A stretch of DNA of 64,000 nt from Protonemura montana. Lineage: Eukaryota; Arthropoda; Insecta; Plecoptera; Nemouridae. The notes under the pieces were generated by a model. The model saw nothing but the letters and a program-made list of their open reading frames with translations, was not told the DNA's origin and did not search any database. Shown piece after piece: positions 32,337 to 43,322 of this stretch (position 1 is the first letter of the stretch; every line of letters begins with the position of its first letter). The stretch spans positions 4,158,001 to 4,222,000 of the forward strand of contig OX387611.1 of assembly GCA_947568835.1 (NCBI GenBank), in the 5' to 3' direction. The position numbers and the translations under genes were made by a program.

Positions 32337-33647
32337 GAAGCTAGTTTTTATTTCTTTTCTTTCATCTCATTGAAGCGAAGAAGTTTCTTAGGAACGTTGT
32401 GACGTCAATGATAAGCCCAAGAAGACGTCATAGATCTATGTCTTCACGCACCTTCATTTCCTCTTGTTTTCCCCATAATTATAGACTGCAGAGGCCCGTT
32501 TGGGCAGAATTTTGGTAAATTTTACAAAATTTCGAAGGGGACAAGGCATAGAAACACCTTAGTTTTAAGGGCAGGAAGGATCACTGTCATTAGATTAAAA
32601 TGAACAGTTTTGGAAGGTGGATAAAGAATAGATCGAAACACATTGTTGGGTAGAGGAATTGTTGAGTGGACTGGTTGTCTTAGAATATATTTGAAAGTTG
32701 GCCATTAATTAAACTATTTAGGACAAGAGTCTTAGAAATAAGTTAGATTTTCCAGTAATATTTCGATTAAAACTAAGATTACATTAAATGAGAACAAACA
32801 AAATAGCGAGTGTTAAGAATAATTTGTTAAATGTTTACCTAAAAAAGCATATGTTCATTTAAGTTGTGTTCATTTAAGATTATTGCCACCGAATTTGTAA
32901 ACAAAATTGCAAAGCATAAATCACTAGTGCACTTTTGTATTAAAACTAACCAAATCATAAATCCAATTCGAATAAGCGAACACTTATGAAAATTTACTGT
33001 CGTATACTGTGGTTTTTTAAGCTTAGTAACTATAATTTAAGTCGTTTTCTTTGGTATTCTCACAAAATTTAAACTGCAATCTTTTCCAGAAAAATGTCTC
33101 CTCCATTATTATGTATTTGCCTTTAATTTCATATATAGAACGCGATCAATTTGATTTAAACTTTTTCAAAAAAACTAATAACATGTCTCCGTTCCTCCAA
33201 AATGATCTAGGTCCAAAAAAAAATTAGGCGCCTCTGAAAAAATAAATGGTTCAAACCAGTGAAACAGAATCTAAGCAAAACCCCGAGTTCCAATAGAAGA
33301 AATTAGATCTAGCGAGCAATTTCCCCAAAACATATGAATGGGGGGCAATCAAGAAATTAAATTACAGTCATTTGTCAAGCATTGCGACCCAAAAATGGGA
33401 GCGTAATAAAGGAGTTGGAACATTACGACGATTTAACAAAAGACTGGGTTGTTTTGGAAGACAATCCCCTTTTGGTAAGACGCTGGCTGGGGTCTACCGT
33501 ACAGTGGCGTCGGGTCTGGCGTTCAGTGGCGTCGGATGGGCACAAAGAACGCATCACCTGCACAAGAAAACAAAAATACAGATGAAATGAGATGAGATGA
33601 GAAAATATAGAATAAAAAATTAAATAATTATTGATATCATCGTAGGT
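32337..33647. other. AT-rich intergenic DNA
   Basis: Overlapping 67-72 codon frames at 33372-33590 include a direct repeat CAGTGGCGTCGG (about 33504 and 33522); neither is recognised. No repeats otherwise. Confidence 0.45.
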
Positions 33648-34020
33648 GTTCCGTCATTCTCATCAAATACACTAAAATCGTCTCAAAGAGCCAGTGTCCA
33701 AATAGCTCAATTGGTTGGAGCAACACCCGCGACAGGTGGAGATCGGGGTCCAAGTAGCTCAATTGGTTAGAGCAACACCCGCGACAGGTGGAGATCGGGG
33801 TCCAAGTAGCTCAATTGGTTAGAGCAACACTCGCGACAGGTTGAGATCGGGGTCCAAGAAGCTCAATTGGTTAGAGCAACACTCGCGACAGGTTGAGATC
33901 GGGGTCCAAGAAGCTCAATTGGTTAGAGCAACACCCACGTCAGGTGGAGATCGGGGTTCGAGTCCCCGTTTGAGCATCAATTTTTGAGACGTTTATAGTG
34001 TTCATAATAAATAAGATTTC
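33648..34020 (+). mobile_element. tRNA-like SINE with 5 tandem A-box modules
   Basis: Leader CATTCTCATCAAATACAC, then module starts (GTCCAA) at 33695, 33748, 33800, 33852 and 33904, spaced 53, 52, 52 and 52 bp, each with an A-box-like AGCTCAATTGG. Only the last module runs into the B box GGTTCGAGTCC (about 33955). The trailer TTTTTGAGACGTTTATAGTG follows, and a shortened 3' end lacks the CCCCGCGC segment. Confidence 0.93.
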
Positions 34021-34427
34021 ATTTGGTCTTCAGCCAGTTATAACGACGTGCCCTCGACTCCGCCACTGGCGCTCTGAGATTCTCTCCCCCGAAACTAGCG
34101 CGCGACTGGATTGAAAGTTTGGCGACGGGATTCCTAGACGAGGTTAGCGCCGTCTGCTCGTTTACATCATTGTTTACCCGAACACCATTATTATGTCCCT
34201 GCTGAACCAGAACGCGATACAAAAACATTCTTTCCACTTTGACCGGCTGCCTCATTTGGGATGGATATCTGTATATGGCAGGGATTTTTTGTCATAAATA
34301 TGAATTCACTTTCATAATTTTTATTTTTATAAATATTAAAAAGCTGTCGTTCTGTTGTGGGTGAACATGGAATTATTTTGAAATACTTTCATTGCCTCTG
34401 ACAGAAAATCGACTTTATTTGGTAACT
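34021..34427. other. Intergenic DNA with GC-richer patch
   Basis: 34019-34255 is GC-richer and open on the minus strand for 78 codons; the product is unrecognised. It might be an exon or an old repeat. Confidence 0.3.
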
Positions 34428-34647
34428 GTCACTATTTCCTTATGATTGTTTTTAGACTCATGTCTACTTGATTTATCCTCAGCACAAGTTTTTAGAAAAA
34501 AACTATTTGAAATGGGTTTTGAATGCTAAGTAAAGGGCTACTAAATTTCCCTAAATTTAGGGAAATACTAAATTTACTAAATTTAGTAGCCCTTTACTAA
34601 GCATTCAAAACCCAGTTCAAATAGTTTTTCTAAAGTCACTATTTCCT
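34428..34647 (-). mobile_element. Foldback element with 13-bp TSD
   Basis: GTCACTATTTCCT at 34428-34440 and 34635-34647. Conserved terminus TGATTGTTTTTAGACTCATG on the left; arms ACTATTTGAAATGGGTTTTG against AAACCCAGTTCAAATAGT. The inner part is shorter than in the 21758 copy, with the arms meeting around TTTCCCTAAATTTAGGGAAA. Confidence 0.92.
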
Positions 34648-34696
34648 CTTTGCCCTCATGGCCGTAAAATATTTGAATCTCGCAAAATAAGAGTTT

Positions 34697-34925
34697 AGTA
34701 TCTTTCTTTTTAATATCGTTACATGTATATCAATTGTTGAGGTAAACATTGATGGAGATTTTTTGAGCATGAAAAGACACAAAAGCGAGTTAACCTACGA
34801 GAAATATCGAAATTAAATTTCATACGACAGTGGCTCCACTTAACGTGATGTTCCGGTACTCTGCATTTTTGTCGGTAAGGTAGTCATTTGGCGGCCATCT
34901 TTCACGCAGAGACCGTAACATTGAC
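34697..34925 (-). mobile_element. Arm of the large foldback element
   Basis: Homologous to 24520-24756: AGGTAAACATTGATGGAGAT, AAAGCGAGTTAACCTACGAG, GACAGTGGCTCCACTTAACG, GGCGGCCATCTTTCACGCAG. No 60-bp module attached. Confidence 0.85.
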
Positions 34926-35477
34926 GTTGTTTCTGTTTAACAGTTGCTCTGGGACTCTGACTGAACCTATTAAGCCAATCTGTTAATATTTTTTTATAAA
35001 ATTCTACCAAAATCGTTAGATTTTTCCAAAACACAGGACTCCATTATGTGGTGGAGTTCATGAGCTTATGAACATTTTGTCTTCGCAGGGGTCAGCTCCT
35101 GTCAGTACATAGACCATTCATTGATCAATGAATCGCGTCATTCAACAGATGTTTGTAGAAAATGATGCCATTGATTAGAACGTTGCGTCATACGATTCAT
35201 TATAGAAACGGTTCAATCAAAGGGTTATACATTTTTTTTTTTTTTTTTTTTTTTTTTTTGGTTAGGGCTGTTTGTTTCTGGAAATTTCTAGCAGTGTTAA
35301 GTTTTTTAGCAAGCTCATTTTTTAAGATTGTTTTACTGCTTTTCCGCAATACTGCGTGCCCTAAAAGAATACTGGAACACACTTTATTATGCAAAAAAGT
35401 TGTGTACAATATTAACTTGTGGAACCAGACGAAACTAGCAAACAAAATCAAAATGTAATTTCATTAGCCTCTTGCTG
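34926..35477. other. Intergenic DNA with T28 tract
   Basis: T homopolymer at 35232-35259. Frames through it are artefacts. Nothing else recognised. Confidence 0.5.
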
Positions 35478-35985
35478 GTTACCAATCTAATACCTGATTC
35501 AGCGCAGTGTTGCTTAACTTTCATCCCTCCAACCTCTCTCCCGAACAGAACTGGTCACGTATATGATGGTCACCCATCCAATACCTAACCTAGCGCAGTG
35601 TTGCTGAACTTTCATCCCTCCAACCTCTCTCCCGAACAGAACTGGTCATGTGTATGGTAGTCACCCATCCAATACCTGACCCAGCGCATTGTTACTTAAC
35701 TTTCATCCCTCCAACCTCTCTCCCGAACAGAACTGGTCACGTATATGATGGTCACCCATCCAATACCTAACCTAGCGCAGTGTTGCTGAACTTTCATCCC
35801 TCCAACCTCTCTCCCGAACAGAACTGGTCATGTGTATGATGGTCATCCATCCAATACCTGACCCAGCGCAGTGTTGCTTAACTTTCATCCCTCCGACCTC
35901 TCTCCCGAACAGAACTGGTCATGTGTATGATGGTCACCCATCCAATACCTGACCCAGCACAGTGTTGCTTAACGGAGATCTCACA
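35478..35985 (-). mobile_element. 5S-derived SINE modules (about 6), degraded head, no body
   Basis: Minus strand: remnant head at the right (GAGATCTCCGTTAAGC equivalent) and about six modules. Two modules carry the rare ACGTATATGATGG variant and sit 182 bp apart, again a two-module copy. Body and tail absent. Confidence 0.9.
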
Positions 35986-36241
35986 AGAATCGTAAATCCC
36001 GTAAATCGCATCGCTATTTCTTGTCATTCATTTAACAAGTGGGTTGGGTGCAGAAGAAAGTCACGCAATACCAGAGAGTGGCCAGAGGCTTTAAAAGCTT
36101 TAATTGTTTCAGTAATGCTATGATTACGACAACTCCTGTATGGAACATGGTCTAACTACGTTCGTGAATTAGTACCTGGTCATAGAAGGATGATGAAAAA
36201 ATTCTCACGTAGACTTGGAAACTGACCATAGACTGAAAAAA
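35986..36241. other. Intergenic DNA
   Basis: Nothing recognised. Confidence 0.4.
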
Positions 36242-36520
36242 TAAGCGACCAAACCGGGATACAAACCAGGGACCTCTCAATCGCAGGGTGCTCTACCAAC
36301 CGAGCTATCTGGGCACTCGCTGTCAATACGGGTCACCTCGGCTTCTTCCCTGTTAGAGGGGAATCCTTATCCCACCCCGTGAAAACTGGAATATGTTTGC
36401 CCAGATAGCTCAGGTGGTCGACCGACCGGGAATCGAGAGGTCCCGGGTTCATATCCCGGTTCGGTTGCACATTTTTCTAGTCTAGCTTCCTTTCCATCCA
36501 TCGCTTGCTGGTTTCAGGTG
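36242..36520. mobile_element. Second tRNA-like family: two tRNA-like parts head to head
   Basis: A minus-strand tRNA-like part (36313-36242: GCCCAGATAGCTCGGTTGG then B-box-like GGTTTGTATCC) faces a plus-strand one (about 36399-36467: GCCCAGATAGCTCAGGTGG then GGTTCATATCC). A spacer with GGGGAATCCTTATCCCACCC separates them. Anticodon arms are degraded, so these are SINE-type heads, not tRNA genes. A related, worse-preserved copy is at 17905-18146. Confidence 0.82.
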
Positions 36521-36969
36521 GAAACACCGGAAACATCAAAAACCTTGCAAGATTGACATATTTACATCAACATAAGGCAGTCATTTTACCTGCTTTCTTG
36601 AAAGAGTACATCTCTGAGGCAAAAAAACAAGTCATAAAAATATTTTTTGTGTTCAAAAATAGGTTAGTCAACTTAATAAAATTAAGATCCGGATTCTCAG
36701 CCCTATGCTTAAATTGTGGGGTAATTTGCCTCTCCTCGCATATGATAGCTATCTATGACAAGGTCCAGGAGAGGTCAGAACCCGACGATCTCTGATCCAG
36801 CTCAAAGGGGCATCTGCTTGGGATGCGTAATAGGAAAACACAGTGCGTAATGCCGATCTAATCCAACAGATCCGATTCAAAGGCCAAAGAAAGATTAATA
36901 CACTTTTAAGCGATAATTATTTTACTCAAAGACTGATTGCTAAAAAATGGAAAATAAAGTCAATGAAAA
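36521..36969. other. Intergenic DNA with a 96-codon frame
   Basis: The plus frame 36505-36795 is unrecognised and starts inside the adjoining repeat. No further support. Confidence 0.35.
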
Positions 36970-38358
36970 AATTACGGAATGTCCAGCACAGAGGCGACAG
37001 CGAGTGTTCGCTCCTTTGCGTGGAGCGAAACAAGCACCCTGTCACGAAATGTCCAGCACAGAGGCGACGGCGAGTGTCCGCTTCTTTGCGTGGAGCGAAA
37101 CAAGCACCCTGTCACGGAATGTCCAGCACAGAGGCGACGGCGAGTGTCCGCTCCTTTGCGTGGAGCGAAACAAGCACCCTGTCGCGGAATGTCCAGCACA
37201 GAGGCGACGGCGAGTGTCCGCTCCTTTGCGTGGAGTGAAACAAGCGCCCTGTCACGGAATGTCCAGCACAGAGGCGACGGCGAGTGTCCGCTCCTTTGCG
37301 TGGAGTGAAACAAGCACCCTGTCACGGAATGTCCAGCACAGAGGCGACGGTGAGTGTCCGCTCCTTTGCGTGGAGCGAAACAAGCACCCTGTCACGGAAT
37401 GTCCAGCACAGAGGCGACGGCGAGTGTCCGCTCCTTTGCGTAAAGTGAAACAAGCGCCCTGTCACGGAATGTCCAGCACAGAGGCGACGGCGAGTGTCCG
37501 CTCCTTTGCGTGGAGTGAAACAAGCACCCTGTCACGGAATGTCTAGCACAGAGGCGACGGCGAGTGTCCACTTTTCTGCGTGTAGTGAAACAAGCACCCT
37601 GTCACGGAATGTCCAGCACAGAGGCGACGGCGAGTGTCCGCTCCTTTGCGTGGAGCGAAACAAGCGCCCTGTCGCGGAATGTCCAGCACAGAGGCGACGG
37701 CGAGTGTCCACTTTTCTGCGTGTAGTGAAAAAGCACCCTGTCACGGAATGTCCAGCACATTGGCGACGACGAGTGTCCGCTCCTTTGCGTAGAGTGAAAC
37801 AAGCACCCTGTCACGGAATGTCCAGCACAGAGGCGACGGCGAGTGTCCGCTCCTTTGCGTGGAGCGAAACATGCACCCTGTCACGGAATGTCCAGCACAG
37901 AGGCGACGGCGAGTGTCAGCTCCTTTGCGTGGAGTGAAACAAGCACCCTGTCACGGAATGTCCAGCACAGAGGCGACGGCGAGTGTCCACTTTTCTGCGT
38001 GTAGTGAAACAAGCACCCTGTCACGGAATGTCCAGCACAGAGGCGACGACGAGTGTCCGCTCCTTTGCGTGGAGTGAAACAAGCACCCTGTCACGGAATG
38101 TCCAGCACAGAGGCGACGGCGAGTGTCCGCTCCTTTGCATGGAGTGAAACAAGCGCCCTGTCACGGAATGTCCAGCACAGAGGCGACGGTGAGTGTCCGC
38201 TTCTTTGCGTGGAGCGAAACAAGCACCCTGTCACGGAATGTCCAGCACAGAGGCGACGGCGAGTGTCCGCTCCTTTGCGTGGAGTGAAACAAGCACCCTG
38301 TCACGGAATGTCCAGCACAGAGGCGACGGCGAGTGTCCGCTTCTTTGCGTGTAGCAAC
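36970..38358 (+). repeat. 70-bp satellite array, about 20 units
   Basis: Same family as 7400-8087, opposite orientation (GGAATGTCCAGCACAGAGGC, CGCTCCTTTGCGTGGAGCG). A variant unit with CCACTTTTCTGCGTGTAGTG recurs at about 37568, 37708 and 37988 (spacing multiples of 70), indicating block copying. All three plus-strand frames are open, giving spurious frames up to 199 codons. Confidence 0.97.
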
Positions 38359-38795
38359 AGAAATGCAAACGTGTGGGATTCAAGGGACTTTATGGGCTTG
38401 ACAAATCATACAGACCGCAAATCGCAATGATTGCTCACACAGTCCGGTGCCTAAAAGCGATAAGAACGATAACTTTGATGTTTTAATCTAAGTTATTTAG
38501 TCCTGTTTGATAAGATACTTCCTTGGTGGCTTTATAACTACTCTGACCTATGATGAAAGTTCCGAACCGATTTCCTACCAATATTTCGACACGCTTCCTG
38601 GCCGCACCGTTCAAGCTATATTTCTAGAAATCGAGAATATTTTAGATAAAGAACTTAACTTATGAGCAAAACGTTTTTTTTTACCTAAATTTTTATTTTC
38701 TTTTTTCCAAAGTGACTTTTAAAGTTGAATTTTGTCACCAAGTCCAGTGGCAAACAAATCCTGTTAAACATTTATCGATATTTTCTTTCGTTATT
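38359..38795. other. Intergenic DNA
   Basis: Nothing recognised. Confidence 0.45.
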
Positions 38796-39250
38796 AATTA
38801 ATTGTAGAGGTTTGTTGAAAAGGACGGCCACAAGCGCCATCGGGTGGCACCTACCGTTACCACATTTTCCCGGCTTCGTTTGCTCAGCAGCAAGCGCCAT
38901 CGGGTGGCACTTACCGTTACCACGTGTTGCCGGCCTCGTTTACTCAGCAGCAAGCGCCATCGGGTGGCACCTACCGTTACCACGTGTTACCGGCCTCGTT
39001 TGCTCAGCAGCAAGCGCCATCGTGTGGCACCTACCGTTACCACGTGTTGCCAGCCTCGTTTGCTCAGCAGCAAGCGCCATCGGGTGGCACCTACCGTTAC
39101 CACGTGTTGCTGGCCTCGTTTGCTCAGCAGCAAGCGCCATCGGGTGGCACCTACCGTTACCACGTGTTGCTGGCCTCGTTTGCTCAGCAGAAAGTTTAAC
39201 ATTAACGCCGGACATCTGACTGAAGGTCTGTACGATATCATCAAAGCTGT
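38796..39250 (+). repeat. 60-bp minisatellite, 6 units, inside a foldback-element arm
   Basis: Flanked on the left by the arm sequence ATTAATTGTAGAGGTTTGTT...AAGGACGGCC and on the right by AAAGTTTAACATTAACGCC, i.e. the parts that normally flank one module in the element. The 60-bp unit (GCCATCGGGTGGCACCTACC, CACGTGTTGCCGGCCTCG, TTTGCTCAGCAGCAAGC) is repeated six times at 38835-39190. A clear case of amplification of a module within an element. Long frames here follow from 60 being a multiple of 3. Confidence 0.94.
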
Positions 39251-39668
39251 AAAACTTTGAGCTAATTGGCAATATTTTCAAAATGATTAAGGAAATATTT
39301 ATCTAGGATTCTAGCGCCCAGCAAGTCAACTCATGTTGCTCTAGTCCGCCCAATTAGGTCTTCCTCCCCTAAAAGGGCTCATAATTAATGACGTGGACCT
39401 CGTCAGTGAACGTGGATTCAGGAGCGGAAAGGATTAGCACACATTTCTTACATCCTTCAAACGGGACGCTTGACTAATGACCACTTCCTGATCTCATTAG
39501 CAAATAATTTGAGTTTGCCGCTCTAAATCTAGCATTTCACAATTCATATATAAATATATATAGTTTTATTTTTGGACAAATGGTTTAACATCTCACTGCT
39601 AAAAACTGTCAAAACTTACGGATTTATTTACTTAATTACACTAATGATCCTAAAATAACCACAGCCAT
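39251..39668. other. Intergenic DNA
   Basis: Nothing recognised. Confidence 0.45.
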
Positions 39669-39830
39669 ATGATTGTTTTAGACTCATGTCTACTTGATGT
39701 AAACTTAGCACTAGTTTTAACAAAAACTATTTCAACTGGGTTTTCAATGCTAAGTAAAGGACACATAAATTTCCCGTTTCGTAACATGTACTAGTTACTT
39801 CTTCAAGGTTTAGAGCAGTCCATAATACTG
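39669..39830 (-). mobile_element. Half foldback element
   Basis: Terminus ATGATTGTTTTAGACTCATG, one arm (CAACTGGGTTTTCAATGCTA, AGTTACTTCTTCAAGG), ending GAGCAGTCC. The second arm is missing. A short deletion removes CCCGACG before TTTCGTAAC. Confidence 0.86.
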
Positions 39831-40565
39831 ATCAAGTCCTGAAGCCATATGCTTTTTTGTTTAAATCATATTTCGATGATATCTAACATATATGTATTCA
39901 CTTTGTTTTTTACTCAAAATACAAAATGTTGCTTACAATTTTCAAATAGTATCGAATTTTCAATTCAATGTTCATTCATTTGATGTTCAAGACAAACCAC
40001 CAGTTTCAAAACAGCAGCGTTTTATGACCAACGGTCAAGAATTCAAACAATGCTTCCAGATTTAAAAATGATGAAGACAAAACTCTCATTTGAAAATCTG
40101 ACTTCTGTTCTCTTAATTTTAATGTGTAACTTTATTGACATATCAAAATGTTCAGCCTAAAATGTGTAAAGATTGAGTTTAAGTTCCGTTTAGAAAATCA
40201 ACTAATTTTCTCACAAGTAATTACGAAATTAAATCATCTAATTTGATGCAACCACTTTTTGTGGGTTCCTTAGCATGGGTTGGAATTGTTTCCATAAGTA
40301 GGGTAATTTTAGGTGTAAATTGGTGAAATTATGTGTTTGATACGGTGGTAAAATCAAGACTAAATTGGTCGAGTTAAGCGTCAAAGCTTTTTGATCTTCG
40401 ATTAAATTTATGGTATCGATTGACGATTATTTTAATACGATCGATAACTCAATTTATAAACATGAAGAAGCAACAATTGGGTTAAAAGTGACGATAAAAT
40501 TATAAAAAACCATTGGGTTTAAAAGACTTATTGAAAATTAGATATGAGTTATTTCTTCAATTAAG
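39831..40565. other. AT-rich intergenic DNA
   Basis: Nothing recognised. Confidence 0.5.
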
Positions 40566-41422
40566 TTCTGTTCGGGAGAGAGGTTGGAGGGATGAAAGTC
40601 AAGCAACACTGCGCTGGGTCAGGTATTGGATGGGTGACCATCATACACATGACCAGTTCTGTTCGGGAGAGAGGTTGGAGAGATGAAAGTTAAGCAACAC
40701 TGTGTTGGGTCAGGTATTAGATGGGTGACCATCATACACATGACCAGTTCTGTTCGGGAGAGAGGTTGGAGGGATAAAAGTTAAGCAACACTGCGCTGGG
40801 TCAGGTATTGAATGGGTGACCATCATACACATGACCAGTTCTGTTCGGGAGAGAGGTTGGAGGGATGAAAGTTAAGCAACACTGCGCTGGGTCAGGTATT
40901 GAATGGGTGACCATCATACACATGACCAGTTCTGTTTGGGAGAGAGGTTGGAGGGATGAAAGTTAAGCAACACTGCGTTGGGTCAGGTATTTAATGGGTG
41001 ACCATCATACACATGACCAGTTCTGTTTGGGAGAGAGGTTGGAGGGATGAAAGTTAAGCAACACTGCGCTGTGTCAGGTATTTGATGGGTGACCATCATA
41101 CACATGACCAGTTCTGTTCGGGAGAGGGGTTGGAGGGATGAAAGTTAGTACAGCAACTTCACTCGCCTTGCTTATCAACCTCTCGACAGCATGGATTTGA
41201 GGAGGAATCCTGTTGTTCCCGTTGTACCGTCCTTCGGAAGGGACGTGAAGCCGGTGGTCCCCTTGGTCTTAGACAGGAGTAGGCTACGTGCCGGCACCGG
41301 GTTTCCCCTCCTCCCTTCTAGGCTTGGTTAGGTTCATCATCATCCACTCATTCACCGACGCCATGTAACGAGTGCCGCGAGGCTGGTTGTCAAAACAGTG
41401 CGTCGTTTAAAACAATAATCAG
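40566..41422 (+). mobile_element. 5S-derived SINE, 6 modules, headless
   Basis: Starts inside a module (GTTCTGTTCGGGAGAGAGG); six modules; body and core (CCTTCGGAAGGGACGTGAA); 3' end GTGCGTCGTTTAAAAC and tail AATAATCAGTC. The body frame is broken by TGA at the usual Cys codon (GATTTGAGG). ATTAAG flanks both ends, too short to call a target duplication. Confidence 0.92.
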
Positions 41423-41869
41423 TCGATTAAGATGCAAATTCTTAATTAAAATCTTCAATATCAAGTTTATATTTTAAATTATGCCCGTCACGGAATTTAT
41501 TTAAATATAAATTCATGTTTACATATTTTATCCGAAAACTTTCAGTTAATTTTAAAATTGAACATTGCATTATTATTATGCAAAACCAAGTCACTGCGTA
41601 TTGTGCATTTTGTAAAGGTTTTGAGAAATTATACTACTTAAATTACTTTGATATTATGTCACAGGAAATGAGAAACAAAGAAAAATATTTTTCTTTTTGC
41701 CGAGCTAATTTGCAAAACGTCTGAAGTCGCCGAGTCTTCATCCGCTTCTGAAAAAATATTTGCAAATAATTTGTAATGATTCAGACAAACTTAGAAGTGT
41801 ATAGTTCATCTCAAAAACGGATGTGCATTGACATTCAAACTTTTTATATGGCGTTTTCAAACGTTTTTG
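41423..41869. other. AT-rich intergenic DNA
   Basis: A 69-codon frame at 41515-41724 is unrecognised. Confidence 0.4.
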
Positions 41870-42685
41870 TTTGATTCATGTCCATCTTGTCAGGTGTCAA
41901 CATTTCAACCCGTCTCGACTCGACCATCTAAGCTGTGTAGCCAACTCACGTACCTACCCCCACCCCTTCCCATTAGGTGGGTCTTTGTTCTATTCATGTC
42001 CATCTTGTCAGGTGTCAACATTTCAACCCGTCTCGACTCGACCATCTAAGCTGTGTTGCCAACTCACGTACCTACCCCCACCCCTTCCCATTAGGAGGGT
42101 CTTTGTTCTATTCATGTCCATCTTGTCAGGTGTCAACATTTCAACCCGTCTCGACTCGACCATCTAAGCTGTGTTGCCAACTCATGTACCTACCCCCACC
42201 CCTTCCCATCAGGAGGGTCTTTGCTCGATTCATGTCCATCTTGTCAGGTGTCAACATTTCAACCCATCTCGACTCGACCATCTAAGCTGAGTTGCCAACT
42301 CACGTACCTACCCCCACCCCTTCCCATCAGGAGGGTCTTTGTTCGATTCGTGTCCATCTTGTCAGGTGTCAACATTTCAACCCGTCTCGACTCGACCATC
42401 TAAGCTGTGTTGCCAACTCACGTACCTACCCCCACCCCTTCCCATCAGGAGGGTCTTTGTTCGATTCGTGTCCATCTTGTCAGGTGTCAACATTTCAACC
42501 CGTCTCGACTCGACCATCTAAGCTGTGTTGCCAACTCACGTACCTACCCCCACACCTTCCCATCAGGAGGGTCTTTGTTCGATTCATGTCCATCTTGTCA
42601 GGTGTCAACATTTCAACCCGTCTCGACTCGACCATCTAAGCTGAGTTGCCAACTCACGTACCTACCTCCGCCCCTTCCCATCAGG
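41870..42685. repeat. 118-bp satellite array, about 7 units
   Basis: Head-to-tail 118-bp units (CATGTCCATCTTGTCAGGTG, CGTCTCGACTCGACCATCTA, CACGTACCTACCCCCACC). The first unit boundary lies in AT-rich DNA with no recognised parent element. Frames of up to 115 codons arise because the plus strand of the unit has few stops. Confidence 0.96.
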
Positions 42686-43107
42686 TAAACAGCAGAAATA
42701 GCCTTGCAATGCTAAGCATTTAACAACCAAATCTTACCAATCAATAACAAGTTTCGAAGGTAAATTTTGACTTCAACAAATGAATCTACCATTTTTATTT
42801 ATGATTCACTAGTGTTTTTGGGATACACTGTACCATTCGATCCGTCGCCTGGTATATTAGCTTGAATAATTAGAAGCAATCAAACTGAAACTGAAGCAAC
42901 ATGGTCCTGAGGGTCCTTCTGGCATATCAGGAATCCTGGATAAATACCACATAAGACGGAGGAATAGGACTGAGAAGACAGGAAATGGGCAAAGTGATTA
43001 GTTAGTGTTATTTTACAGATAGAGACAATTAGTTATTTCTCTTTTAAACTAGTTTTTTTTTTAGATTTGAGAGCAAACAGAAATGCATATAATAAACTAA
43101 ACAAAGA
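42686..43107. other. Intergenic DNA
   Basis: Nothing recognised. Confidence 0.45.
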
Positions 43108-43192
43108 ATTTTGGTCTCTTCCGTCGAAGAGCACCAAGGGAATCAACGGCTTAACGTACCTTCTGAAGTACGGTACAACGGGAACAACAGGA
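43108..43192 (-). mobile_element. Body-only fragment of 5S-derived SINE
   Basis: Minus strand core region: CGTCGAAGAGCACCAAGGGA, CTTAACGTACCTTCTGAAGT, CAACGGGAACAACAGGAT. Head, modules and tail absent. Confidence 0.8.
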
Positions 43193-43239
43193 TTTCTCTC
43201 TGATTGATTTAAAATTTAATTTATCAATGCAATTTTTGA

Positions 43240-43322
43240 ACTGGCTGCCCCAGTGTTCTCACTGGGAGCGATCTCACTCGAAGCTGGTGCAAACCCGATG
43301 AAGAGCAGGACCTTTTTGTACA
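43240..43322 (-). repeat. Dispersed repeat also found beside the 43-bp minisatellite
   Basis: GTTCTCACTGGGAGCGATC and GAAGCTGGTGCAAACCCG match 22871-22961 in inverted orientation. Confidence 0.55.

Noticed and set aside
35162-35458. 98-codon frame with a Phe run
   Set aside because: It spans a T28 homopolymer.
36399-36467. Functional tRNA gene
   Set aside because: A/B boxes are present but the D arm and anticodon arm are poor and the sequence is part of an inverted repeat family.
36843-38430. Plus-strand frames up to 199 codons rich in Arg and Ser
   Set aside because: Same 70-bp satellite; no start context, introns or domain.
38725-39281. Overlapping frames of 85-164 codons on both strands
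   Set aside because: Caused by the 60-bp repeat, whose length is a multiple of 3.
41828-42688. Several frames of 60-115 codons
   Set aside because: Caused by the 118-bp satellite.
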